The notes under the pieces: model-generated
The model's database searches: none
Told to the model about the DNA's origin: nothing
Seen by the model: the letters and a program-made list of their open reading frames with translations, nothing else
Assembly: GCA_018821305.1 (NCBI GenBank)
Contig: JAHJMN010000124.1
Span: 37,801-101,800 of the forward strand
DNA length: 64,000 nucleotides
Origin: Myxococcota bacterium
GTDB taxonomy: Bacteria; Myxococcota_A; Polyangia; HGW-17
Direction: 5' to 3'
Program-made: the position numbers and the translations under genes
Shown here: in pieces, positions 36,096 to 44,345 of the stretch
Numbering within the stretch: position 1 is the stretch's first letter
Layout of the letters: each line of letters starts with the position of its first letter

Positions 36096-36363
36096 GATTG
36101 TTCCCTTTCAGAGATGTCTATGTGGTTCGCGTCCGGAAGTTCACTCTGAGAAGAATTTGTAAAATCCAAACCAAGTAAAAAACCGAACGCGGTCTAAAAA
36201 TATCTCGTTATTAGTTCGTGTCCTGTATATTTTAATCAAAATTGAGCATGTATATGAAAAATGCTATTCAGAACACTGGCATATAACTAATTGTCCCTAT
36301 TGGAATCTAGAAATTTTCGAAATTTTATTTCCGAATAGAGACCAAATGGAGCCTTATAATGCA
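36096..36363. other. Intergenic region with MITE relics
   Basis: 268 bp upstream of ileS. 36123-36165 is a degenerate type II left end (GGTTCGCGTCCGGAAGTTC, then AGAAGAATTTGTAAAATCC). A truncated type I element follows at 36213-36285. No gene. Confidence 0.5.
36213..36285 (+). mobile_element. Truncated type I MITE (left half)
   Basis: AGTTCGTGTCCTGTATAT, then AATCAAAATTGAGCATGTATATGAAAA and GCTATTCAGAACACT as in the full copies; the right half is missing. Confidence 0.7.
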
Positions 36364-36555
36364 TTAAGGTTTTTTATAGATCACTGTAACTGTGAGACAA
36401 TGATAATCATTATCAGAGCTCTGGGTGACTTTCTTGTCGATAATCTGAATTTCGGGATTACTCCGGAGCCAACGGGTAATATTTTCGCCAAGTTCATCCC
36501 GTTCTTTGGCCTTAGTAGCAGTAAACACTTTTACACCGGTTTCACCAGCCAGCAT
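36364..36555 (-). CDS. Small Cse60-like protein
   Basis: 63 residues. A strong GGAGG stands six bases before the ATG, which makes this small frame credible. KVFTATKAKERDELGENITRWL and a C-terminal SSDNDYHCLTVTVIYKK resemble the small Cse60/DUF2758-type fold (a strand, helix, two-strand plan), but the assignment is tentative. It stands alone, with a perfect palindrome in its leader. Confidence 0.65.
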   Translation of the reverse strand: MLAGETGVKVFTATKAKERDELGENITRWLRSNPEIQIIDKKVTQSSDNDYHCLTVTVIYKKP

Positions 36556-36580
36556 AGTAACCTCCGCATATACCTGTATG

Positions 36581-36597
36581 CCCTGAAAAATTCAGGG
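36581..36597. promoter_or_regulatory. Palindrome in the leader of the small gene
   Basis: CCCTGAA-AAA-TTCAGGG, perfect 7-bp arms, 26 bp upstream of the ATG at 36555. Possible operator or leader hairpin; no T-tract follows on either strand. Confidence 0.35.
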
Positions 36598-36753
36598 GAA
36601 TAATTATGAAAAGCGCCAGCTTAAAAGTTGATTTTATTGGAATAATAATGACACCAGAAAATCAAACCTGTTTCTACCGGCAGATCAGGTATGGATAAAT
36701 ACACACAAATTCAGTGAATGTAAACAAAAAACCGTGTCTTATAATTGTTAAGT

Positions 36754-36897
36754 AGTTCGTGTCCTGTAATTCGCTTCGCGAAGGATTTTATTAAAAATCC
36801 TAACAGGCCACTAGTAATATATTCAACACCTTGCGGTTACTGTCCTGAACAAAAAATCGGTGAAAAATTTGATTTTGGGTATTTAAGGACAGTAACT
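36754..36897 (+). mobile_element. MITE-like element, type II, full copy (144 bp), first of tandem array
   Basis: AGTTCGTGTCCTGTAATTCG ... GGACAGTAACT, flanked on both sides by AAGT (36750-36753 and 36898-36901). It contains the palindrome CTTCGCGAAG and an internal TTACTGTCCTG copy of the terminal motif. Confidence 0.9.
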
Positions 36898-36901
36898 AAG
36901 T

Positions 36902-37045
36902 AGTTCGTGTCCGGAAATTCGCTTCGCGAAGAATTTTATTAAAAATTCTATCCGGCCACTAGTAATATATTCAACACCTTGCGGTTACTGTCCTGAACAA
37001 AAAATCGGCGAAAAATTTGATTTTGGGTATTTAAGGACAGTAACT
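36902..37045 (+). mobile_element. MITE-like element, type II, full copy (144 bp), second of tandem array
   Basis: Nearly identical to the preceding element, differing mainly in the first 70 bases, where it matches the 15417 copy (GTGTCCGGAAATTCG and TTCTATCCGG) better. Bounded by AAGT on both sides (36898-36901 and 37046-37049). Confidence 0.9.
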
Positions 37046-37049
37046 AAGT

Positions 37050-37204
37050 AGTTCGTGTCCTATAATACGATATTTTCAAGTTAATGACGAATTTATACAC
37101 AGGGCATTAAGAATGAAGACCTTGAAATTATTATAGTGTTATGAATAGCATGTTTTCCTAAACATGCTCACTTTTGATAAAAACTGTATTTCAGGACAGT
37201 AAGT
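37050..37204 (-). mobile_element. MITE-like element, type I, full copy (155 bp), third of tandem array
   Basis: Reverse orientation of the type I consensus, with AACATGCTCA near its right end and TTCAGGACAGT at the terminus. Left neighbour AAGT is shared with the second element; the right flank (AATA) does not match. Confidence 0.85.
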
Positions 37205-37385
37205 AATAATTTGTTTCAATATTGCTGTTTTTAAACGTCCTGGAACTAATTCCAGTTGGTTCATTTTGTATACTGCGAATCAAATTTCTAGAATATGATG
37301 AATTAAATTTCTGAGTCAGCTTGACTTTTTTCATGATGAAAATAAGTTGGTTTGAATGGGGTTTTTCCCGGAAAGCAGGACGCAT

Positions 37386-38297
37386 ATGAATTTGCGATTG
37401 TTAGCTATGTGGACAGTTATTATTGCCGCACCAATGGCGTGTACCGGTGGTAAGAGTTCTTCCCGAGTTGCGAACAATAAATTTGAACACTCCGGAAAAT
37501 ACAGTTATCAAAAGATAACGCAGAGTGGTAAAGAGAAAATTATTGACCGGGAATACTGGAACCTCGACACTTCATCAGGTAAACTGGCCATCAGCCTGGA
37601 ACTCATCAGAATGGGATACAGTCAGGGCGTATTTCCATGTAACGGTAGCCCTTCATACACTTTGAAAATCGGATATCGCATTAAAGACTATGAAATCAAA
37701 GGCAATGTGCTTACTGTTAAAGGTTTCGTTAAGGAAAATACTCCAAGTCCATGTGATGGTGAGCTTCCTGATCTAAAGAATATTCAACTTGAGTTTCTTC
37801 AGGGAAAACGAATATTTATTAAGGGTAACGAAAAATACACATCTCATGTTCTTCATAAACACGGCATTGAAGGGACATGGATTTACAATAGATCTTCACG
37901 TGTTGAGAACTCATCGGATAATAAATATGAAAATGAGGAGTGGTATCTTACTCAACTTAAAGATGGAACAATAAAAGGTTATCAGAATCGCAGAGAGACT
38001 AGAATTAGTGGTGATTCCGAAGCCTTTTCATGTAACGGCGAAAAGAAAATAACTTTATTTGCGAGATACGAAATTACAGGCAAAATTCAGGACAATGGTC
38101 AGGTGTTCCTGAAAGAGACGGCGTATAAAGTTGCCGGAAATGATCCGTGTGAACCTTCCGGCCGGAGATATCTTGATACATATCAGGGAATTCTGGTTGG
38201 AGATAAACTGATTATAAAGAGTACGGAGTCTTCAGCGGAACAGGAATTACAACGGTCTTACAGTGCCAGCATTCTGACAGAAAACGGAGATGAATAA
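37386..38297 (+). CDS. Lipoprotein upstream of adenosine deaminase
   Basis: 303 residues from the ATG at 37386, preceded by AGGACG. Lipoprotein signal ending in APMACTGG. The mature part appears to be two similar beta-rich halves, each opening with a 'GKYSYQ/GTWIYN' strand and containing a central CNG motif and a later PC motif. Family unknown. Its TAA overlaps the add ATG by one base, so it is co-translated with adenosine deaminase. Confidence 0.72.
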   Translation: MNLRLLAMWTVIIAAPMACTGGKSSSRVANNKFEHSGKYSYQKITQSGKEKIIDREYWNLDTSSGKLAISLELIRMGYSQGVFPCNGSPSYTLKIGYRIKDYEIKGNVLTVKGFVKENTPSPCDGELPDLKNIQLEFLQGKRIFIKGNEKYTSHVLHKHGIEGTWIYNRSSRVENSSDNKYENEEWYLTQLKDGTIKGYQNRRETRISGDSEAFSCNGEKKITLFARYEITGKIQDNGQVFLKETAYKVAGNDPCEPSGRRYLDTYQGILVGDKLIIKSTESSAEQELQRSYSASILTENGDE

Positions 38298-39514
38298 TGT
38301 TCAGTCGAGAATTTATAGAAAAAATACCAAAAACGGACCTTCACCTGCATCTTGATGGTTCAATTCGTCTTAAAACCCTCATTGAACTCGCAAAAGAGTA
38401 CAGAGTTAATCTGCCTTCTTACGAAGAGGCCGGCCTCAAAGAACTCGTATTTAAAGATGCTTATGCGAGTTTAAATGATTATCTCAAAGGTTTTGCATAT
38501 ACGGGAGCTGTTTTGCAGAACGAACCAAGTCTCGAACGTGTTGCATACGAGCTGGGTAAAGACAATCAGGCAGAGGGCGTTCGCTATATTGAAGTCCGGT
38601 TCGCACCTCAACTTCATGTTCACAGACACTTGAACTCAATTTCGGTTCTAAAAGCTGTTGCTCGCGGCCTTGATCGCGCCAAAGCTGAATTCAACAACCG
38701 TAAGGAAGTTCGGGACGGGCTTGAGCCGGAGTTTGAGTATGGAATAATCGTATGTGCAATGAGAATGTTTGGAAAAGGATTCAGTGAATATTACACGGAT
38801 CTCCTTAACGTTCTTTCTCACAGTGAGCCCCGTAGCGTATTTGCCCTTGCGAGTCAGGAACTTGTGAAACTTTCGGTAGAAGCCCGTGATAAATACGGGC
38901 TTCCCATCGTCGGTCTGGATCTCGCAGGCGCGGAAGATGGCTACCCCGCCGATGATCATATTGGGGCGTTTTCCCTTGCCCACAAAAACTTTATGAAAAA
39001 AACGGTGCATGCAGGCGAAGCATACGGCCCGGAATCCATTTTCCAGGCGATTACCGACTGCCATGCTGACCGAATTGGACATGGTTACTATTTGTTTGAA
39101 CAGTCCATGATTAAAGACGGGGCTGTGGACGACAAAGAAGAATACATTAAAAAACTCGTTGAATATATTGCTGATCGCCGAATAACAATTGAAGTGTGTC
39201 TGACAAGTAACCTTCAAACTAATCCAGCAATTAAAGATTTGTCTCAGCATAGTTTTAAATATATGCGTGAGGCAAAACTTTCGACTAGTTTCTGTACTGA
39301 TAATCGCACCGTATCCTCAACGACAGTTTCCAATGAGATAGAGAAGGCAATTAAATATTTTGAATTGACTCCTCGTGAACTCAAACACCTCGTAATTTAT
39401 GGATTTAAACGAAGTTTCTTCCCAGGATCTTACATTGAAAAAAGAGACTACGTACGAAGAGTAATTGATTTTTATGAAAAACTCGAAGCAGAGTATGAAA
39501 TTCAAAAAGTCTGA
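38297..39514 (+). CDS. add: Adenosine deaminase
   Basis: Zn-dependent deamination of adenosine (or a close relative) to inosine. 405 residues of the metallo-dependent hydrolase barrel. Metal and catalytic motifs: HLHLDGS (His16, His18), LDLAGAE, KKTVHAGEAYGPESI, DRIGHGY and CTDNRTVSSTT. The last motif has Asp-Asn rather than the Asp-Asp of E. coli Add; DN variants occur in other members of the family. Slightly longer than the ~340-residue standard, with extra sequence around 265-290. Substrate specificity should be considered provisional. Confidence 0.88.
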   Translation: MFSREFIEKIPKTDLHLHLDGSIRLKTLIELAKEYRVNLPSYEEAGLKELVFKDAYASLNDYLKGFAYTGAVLQNEPSLERVAYELGKDNQAEGVRYIEVRFAPQLHVHRHLNSISVLKAVARGLDRAKAEFNNRKEVRDGLEPEFEYGIIVCAMRMFGKGFSEYYTDLLNVLSHSEPRSVFALASQELVKLSVEARDKYGLPIVGLDLAGAEDGYPADDHIGAFSLAHKNFMKKTVHAGEAYGPESIFQAITDCHADRIGHGYYLFEQSMIKDGAVDDKEEYIKKLVEYIADRRITIEVCLTSNLQTNPAIKDLSQHSFKYMREAKLSTSFCTDNRTVSSTTVSNEIEKAIKYFELTPRELKHLVIYGFKRSFFPGSYIEKRDYVRRVIDFYEKLEAEYEIQKV

Positions 39515-39610
39515 GCGAAGAACTCATTTTCACCGATTCCTGATTTTTATTCTTTATCATCAATAACAATTGGCAATAAATAAAAAGTGAATTTTTTCCA
39601 TAGGAACTGA

Positions 39611-39638
39611 TTGAAAAAACTACTTTTTGCTATATACT
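39611..39638 (+). promoter_or_regulatory. Sigma-70 promoter of the repeat lipoprotein gene
   Basis: TTGAAA (39611-39616) and TATACT (39633-39638) are spaced by 16 bp, within an AT-rich region about 95 bp upstream of the ATG. Confidence 0.6.
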
Positions 39639-39686
39639 CTACCTGCTTGTTTTTTATATTTTAAAATTCAATTTACTGTGTAAAGG

Positions 39687-39714
39687 ATTGGCTGCTTGCA
39701 GCCCCTGAGCCAAT
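39687..39714 (+). promoter_or_regulatory. 5' leader with two competing hairpins
   Basis: An outer pair ATTGGCT (39687-39693)/AGCCAAT (39708-39714) and an inner tight hairpin GGCTGC-TT-GCAGCC (39690-39703) share bases, so they cannot form together. The Shine-Dalgarno GGAGG starts seven bases later. This could stabilise the mRNA or control translation; no poly-T, so not a terminator. Confidence 0.4.
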
Positions 39715-39731
39715 TTCTATGGAGGAAAATA

Positions 39732-42638
39732 ATGCTTAAGAAATTATTTCTGCTAACCATTTTACTTTCGCTGTTTACTGCGGCGGGTTGTGATGATGAT
39801 GATTCAAACAACTCAAACAACACGAATAATACCAACAATACAAATACAAACAATGTAAACGAACCAGTAATTACAAGTATTATCCCATCCCGGGGGCCTC
39901 TCGCTGGCGGAACAGAAGTTTTTGTTTACGGCCGAAATTTTACGGATGACGCATCGATTTTCTTCGGTACCGTAGAGGCTACACAGGTTACTTTTCAGTC
40001 TTCCGGGACCCTTCGTGTGGTAACCCCGGCTGCAACAAGTGCTGGTCTCGTTGATATCCGAATTGAACAATCCTCGGGTGATTTCACACTCAGTGGCGGA
40101 TTCACCTATGATGAAAATTCCCAGACAGTGGATATCGCATGGTGTATTTTTCAGGCTCCGGCAACGACCACAACGACAGCCGGAACATCAACAGAACTTC
40201 TTTACGGCCGTGTCTATGCCGATGGTGTTACAAATCAGCCCGGCAAAGGAAATGGCGTAACTGCTCAGGTCGGTTACGGCCCTGCGGGTACTAATCCTGA
40301 AACAGTTGAGTGGACCTGGGTTTCCGCAAACTTCAATATGGATGTGGACGATGGCGTCAACGACGAATACATGTCCGCAATTACTCCCGTTCTTCCCGGT
40401 ACTTACGATATGGCATTTCGTTTTTCCGGTGGTGCTTCATTTGTTTACTGTGATCTCGACGGTTCAGATAATGGTTTCTCGTCGGAACATGCTGCCTCTT
40501 TGGTTGTTACCGAACAGACAGAGCCCGTTGTCGGTTGGTGTAACATCCAGTTTCCCACCAGTTACGAAGCAACGACCGGGGCTGCAGGCCCATCAATTTA
40601 CGGTCAGGTTTACATGGAAACAGTTACCGATGCGGCAGGTCAGGGTGGACAGATTACAGCTGAACTCGGATATGGACCTGTTGGAACAATCCCGGGCGTG
40701 GATCCCGGCTGGCAGTTTGCGCCAGGAACATATAATGCCGATTCAACAAGTGGCGCCAATGATGAATATGCTGCCACACTTTTGATTTCCCAACCGGGAG
40801 ATTATCACTACGCATGGAGATTCGCTTACAATAACGGCCCATGGCTTTATTGTGATTCTAATGGTTCCGATGACGGATATTCCCCGGAACAAGCCGGACA
40901 CGCTACAATCTCCGGTGAATCCACCGCTTCAATTGACTGGTGTAATATTCAGTACCCGGCAGCTACTGCGGCCCTGGCTGGTGAAGATACTTCCGTGTTT
41001 TATGGTAGAGTTTATTCTGCTGGAATCACCAACGGAAACGGACAAGGACAGGGAATTATGGGTATGATCGGCTACGGCCCTGAAGGTTCGGACCCCGATG
41101 TTTCCACAGAATGGATTTGGTCGGGTGCATCATATAATGTAAGTGTTGACGGTGCCGTTTCAGGGGATCTCTCCAACGATGAATACATGGCTTCCCTTAA
41201 TATTGCGGAAGCAGGTCTTTACAGTGTTGCATTCCGCTTCAGTGCTGATGGCGGCAATACCTGGACAATGTGTGATCTTGATGGTTCCGAAAACGGAATC
41301 GATACTGCCCAACTCAGTGAACTGGAAATCTATGAACAAATTCCCGTTTCTGTTGACTGGTGCACATTCCAGTATCCTTCTTCTGTTGAAATGTATGCTG
41401 GAGCTACTTCAGAGGCTCTCTTTGGCCGTGTATTTGCTGCGGGCTCCACTGAAGGTGCAGGTCAGGGTGGCGGAATTACAGGTCAAGTTGGTTTTGGTCC
41501 CGATGGTACAGATCCTTCTGTTAGTCCAGGTTCTTACACGTGGGAAGACGCACTTTATAACGTAAGTGTTGATGGCCTCATCCCTGGAGATCAGGCAAAC
41601 GACGAATACATGGCCATGGTTACAGGTCCTGCTGCAGGAACTTACAGTCTCGCCTACCGCTTTTCCCGTGACAACGGTTTAAGCTGGACATATTGCGATC
41701 TGGACGGAAGTTCAAATGGCGTTGATACTGCTCAATTACCATCATTAACAGTTACGGATCCTCCTCCATTTGAAATTTATTCCATATCTCCCGCATATGG
41801 TCCAATTGCCGGTGGTACTCTCATAACAATTAATGGTACTGGATTTGACGCCACTGCAGCAGTAACCATCGGCGGTCAGGTTTGTACAAACCTCACCTTA
41901 GTTGATTCTGAGAACATCACTTGTACTACTCCCGCTGGAGCCGATTTCGGGTATGAAAATTTAATCCTTACCGTTGGATGGGGCTTTACAGAAGTTGTTG
42001 ATGGTTTCGGCTATCGCCCGATATTCACGCCTGCGTTGGATGGCGCAGTTTCCGAGTGGCCATCATCATCAGAATTTGCAACCAACACAGTAACAACGGA
42101 TTGGACTGGAAATACACTCACATCAATGAGCGTTTCTTATGATGCTACTTTCCTGTATATTGCCGTAAGCGGCAGTGTTGAAGCTCAGAATGGACTCATC
42201 ATCTTTATTGATACCGATTATGGATTTGCTACTGGTGTCAATGACATGTCTGATCTTCATGACAATAATGGCAACCTTGATAATGCTATTTCCGGTGTTT
42301 TAACAATCTCCGAGGCTACTTTCGGAGCTGAATTCGCCGCCGGAAGCATTGGTAATGGTACTGTTACTGCGGATCTCAACGATGCTGCAGGCCTTCGGAA
42401 CCTATCCAATCAGGGTAACTTTGGTTGGGACGGTTCTACTGTTTTATGGGACGGAAATACTTCTGTAGAGATAGCAATTCCCCTTGCAACATTGAATCTT
42501 ACAACTCCCCTCACAACTCTGGGACTGGTAGCTGTAATAACTTCAAATAGCGGCGATGCGTTGTCAAATCAGTCTCTTCCGGAAGGCATAAACGCTGGAG
42601 ATATTGCTTCAGTCGTCTCCGTTGAAATTCAGCAATAG
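39732..42638 (+). CDS. Large surface lipoprotein with IPT/TIG domains and four internal repeats
   Basis: 968 residues from the ATG at 39732 (GGAGG eight bases upstream). Lipoprotein signal ending TAAGC (Cys20), then an Asp/Asn/Thr linker, IPT/TIG domain 1 (about 45-125), four copies of a ~135-residue unit beginning WC(N/I/T)xQ at residues about 137, 269, 403 and 543 and containing GRVY..., GxGPxGTxP, DEYMA and YCDLDGS-NG, IPT domain 2 (about 679-760), and a C-terminal domain (about 765-968) resembling carbohydrate-binding CBM9-like modules (DWTGN, FLYIAVSG, IDTDYG). Probably displayed on the outer membrane. Role unknown. Confidence 0.82.
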   Translation: MLKKLFLLTILLSLFTAAGCDDDDSNNSNNTNNTNNTNTNNVNEPVITSIIPSRGPLAGGTEVFVYGRNFTDDASIFFGTVEATQVTFQSSGTLRVVTPAATSAGLVDIRIEQSSGDFTLSGGFTYDENSQTVDIAWCIFQAPATTTTTAGTSTELLYGRVYADGVTNQPGKGNGVTAQVGYGPAGTNPETVEWTWVSANFNMDVDDGVNDEYMSAITPVLPGTYDMAFRFSGGASFVYCDLDGSDNGFSSEHAASLVVTEQTEPVVGWCNIQFPTSYEATTGAAGPSIYGQVYMETVTDAAGQGGQITAELGYGPVGTIPGVDPGWQFAPGTYNADSTSGANDEYAATLLISQPGDYHYAWRFAYNNGPWLYCDSNGSDDGYSPEQAGHATISGESTASIDWCNIQYPAATAALAGEDTSVFYGRVYSAGITNGNGQGQGIMGMIGYGPEGSDPDVSTEWIWSGASYNVSVDGAVSGDLSNDEYMASLNIAEAGLYSVAFRFSADGGNTWTMCDLDGSENGIDTAQLSELEIYEQIPVSVDWCTFQYPSSVEMYAGATSEALFGRVFAAGSTEGAGQGGGITGQVGFGPDGTDPSVSPGSYTWEDALYNVSVDGLIPGDQANDEYMAMVTGPAAGTYSLAYRFSRDNGLSWTYCDLDGSSNGVDTAQLPSLTVTDPPPFEIYSISPAYGPIAGGTLITINGTGFDATAAVTIGGQVCTNLTLVDSENITCTTPAGADFGYENLILTVGWGFTEVVDGFGYRPIFTPALDGAVSEWPSSSEFATNTVTTDWTGNTLTSMSVSYDATFLYIAVSGSVEAQNGLIIFIDTDYGFATGVNDMSDLHDNNGNLDNAISGVLTISEATFGAEFAAGSIGNGTVTADLNDAAGLRNLSNQGNFGWDGSTVLWDGNTSVEIAIPLATLNLTTPLTTLGLVAVITSNSGDALSNQSLPEGINAGDIASVVSVEIQQ

Positions 42639-42810
42639 TTGTTTCCCAAAGCGATATGGCCCCCTGAATGCGTTCCTCATTTTTTCTCAATTCTTACCAG
42701 AAACCATCATATTTCAATTGAAAACGCATTAATTCTCTGTAAAATCAGAAGACCACCGGGAAGTATGTTTTCCGGTGTAAACTTTAAATTCAGATACTAC
42801 AGGAGGACCC

Positions 42811-43851
42811 ATGACCCAGGAAATAGACAACGATATTATTGACAGCCCTCGAGAACAGGAAATACCAATCATTCAACCACCGGTACTTTTCAAAGAAACT
42901 CAGGCCGTTATCCGCCAGTTAAGCTCAATGCTCGATGGAAAATTTATTGCTTACTGGAATTCCCCCGGTGGGAATGTCTGTGGTAACGACACTGTGGCAA
43001 TCTATGAAATGCTTGAAAAAATTGGCAATCAGGACAGGGTTTATCTTTTCCTGAAATCAATGGGCGGTGACGGAAAAAGTTCTCTACGAATTGTAAACCT
43101 TCTTCGCCGATATGTTAAGGAAATCATTGCACTTGTTCCCCTTCAGTGTGCAAGCGCCGCTACGATGATTGCCCTTGGTGCCAATGAAATACAAATGGGA
43201 CCCATGGCTTATCTCAGTCCCGTCGACACCAGTCTTGTTCATGATCTTTCACCCCTTGACCGGGATAACATGCGCGTAAGCATTTCTCTTGATGAACTCA
43301 AGCGAGTTATCAGGCTCTGGCAGGGGCAAAAATCTAATGACAACACTAATCCCTACGAAAGCCTGTTCACCTATGTTCATCCACTGGTAATTGGAGCCGT
43401 GGATCGTGCGGATTCCCTCAGTGTAATGCTGTGCCGTGAGATTCTGTCCTACCACATAAAAGAGCAGGAAAAATGCGAGAATATCAGTAATATTCTCAAT
43501 TCAAAGTACCCAGCTCACAGCTACCCTATTCTAATGGATGAAGCTCGTCGCATTGGTCTTAATGCAACAGAAATAGATCCTAAAGTTCACGAAAAACTTC
43601 TCGAACTTAATGAAATATATTCAGAAATGGGTCAGCGAGCAATTACTGACTTCTCGGATATCAAGTACCACGATAATGAAATTCTGAACATCATCGAAAC
43701 AAATGACCAGCAACTATATTATCAGGTGGACAAAGACTGGTATTATCGTGTTGAAGAACGTCGCTGGATTTACTTAAATGATGCAAGTTGCTGGCGAAAA
43801 GTTGAGATGCACCGTGGAAAAATGCGTAAATCCCGCGTCCACCTCTCATAG
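42811..43851 (+). CDS. SDH/ClpP-fold serine protease
   Basis: 346 residues, cytoplasmic. The fold of serine dehydrogenase proteinase (SDH_protease, in the ClpP/crotonase superfamily): KSMGGDGKSSLRIVNLLRRY, IIALVPLQCASAATMIALGANEIQMGPMAYLSPVD. The presumed nucleophile is Ser115, in SAAT where most members have SAGT. The last ~60 residues are Tyr/Trp-rich and unrelated. AGGAGG lies ahead of the ATG. Targets unknown. Confidence 0.78.
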   Translation: MTQEIDNDIIDSPREQEIPIIQPPVLFKETQAVIRQLSSMLDGKFIAYWNSPGGNVCGNDTVAIYEMLEKIGNQDRVYLFLKSMGGDGKSSLRIVNLLRRYVKEIIALVPLQCASAATMIALGANEIQMGPMAYLSPVDTSLVHDLSPLDRDNMRVSISLDELKRVIRLWQGQKSNDNTNPYESLFTYVHPLVIGAVDRADSLSVMLCREILSYHIKEQEKCENISNILNSKYPAHSYPILMDEARRIGLNATEIDPKVHEKLLELNEIYSEMGQRAITDFSDIKYHDNEILNIIETNDQQLYYQVDKDWYYRVEERRWIYLNDASCWRKVEMHRGKMRKSRVHLS

Positions 43852-43872
43852 TCCATACTTTTAATTCCACAT

Positions 43873-44295
43873 TCACTTCTTTTTAATAAACATGTCTTTC
43901 AAGGACTTTTTACTGCCATCATCATTTTTACTAATCTTTATCAATAAGAAGATTCCTGCGGCAGCGGCATTACTGACCCCTATAAAATGTCCGGTTCCAT
44001 ACCCCATCATATACATCCGGTTTCCGCAGTTGTAACCACACTCAGGTTTGATCAAGATATAGGCTATGAGAAAAGAAACCAGAATCAGAACTCCGTCAAC
44101 ACTAAGCAGTTCGTGTCCTGAAATTCAATTTTTATCAAAATTGAGCATGTTTAGGAAAACATGCTATTCAGAACACTATAATAATTTCAAGGTCTTCATT
44201 CTTAATGTCCTGTGTAAAAATTTGGTGTAAAATTGAAAAGATCGTATTACAGGACATTAACTAAGCAGAATTAATAAAAATTTTTTCCAGGTCAA
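43873..44295 (-). pseudogene. Small two-helix membrane-protein gene split by a MITE
   Basis: The 3' part (43873-44107) encodes a membrane protein ending IKKK. It runs upstream into the MITE, where an in-frame TGA closes it. Beyond the element (44263-44295) the frame resumes to a TTG at 44295 with GAGGG six bases before it. Removing 44108-44262 and one AAGC copy joins the halves in frame: about 87 residues, with two hydrophobic helices (residues about 6-28 and 57-70) and the motif CGYNC between them. The gene lies 51 bp after the CotH gene in the same direction. The protein family is not recognised. The insertion probably inactivates it. Confidence 0.72.
44108..44262 (+). mobile_element. MITE-like element, type I, full copy (155 bp), inside a gene
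   Basis: AGTTCGTGTCCTGAAATTCA at the left, ATTACAGGACATTAACT at the right, perfect AAGC target duplication (44104-44107 and 44263-44266). Internal hairpin AGCATGTTT-AGG-AAAACATGCT (44144-44165). This is the best-preserved copy of the family. Confidence 0.92.
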
Positions 44296-44345
44296 AATTC
44301 ACCCTCACTTTATGCCGAGTTAAAAATTGAAAATAACACCCGAGG

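Larger units (their letters stand above)
36556..37385. other. 830-bp intergenic region dominated by three tandem MITEs
   Basis: Apart from the palindrome (36581-36597) and the MITE array (36754-37204) no gene is supported. A 29-codon frame at 36606-36695 has a weak ribosome-binding site and no recognisable features. Confidence 0.6.

Noticed and set aside
36606..36695. 29-codon plus-strand frame after CAGGGGA
   Set aside because: Too short, no features, and the preceding GGGG is part of the palindrome.
36754..37204. CRISPR-like array
   Set aside because: Repeats are 144-155 bp with terminal inversions and 4-bp target duplications; no regular short repeats or spacers and no cas genes.
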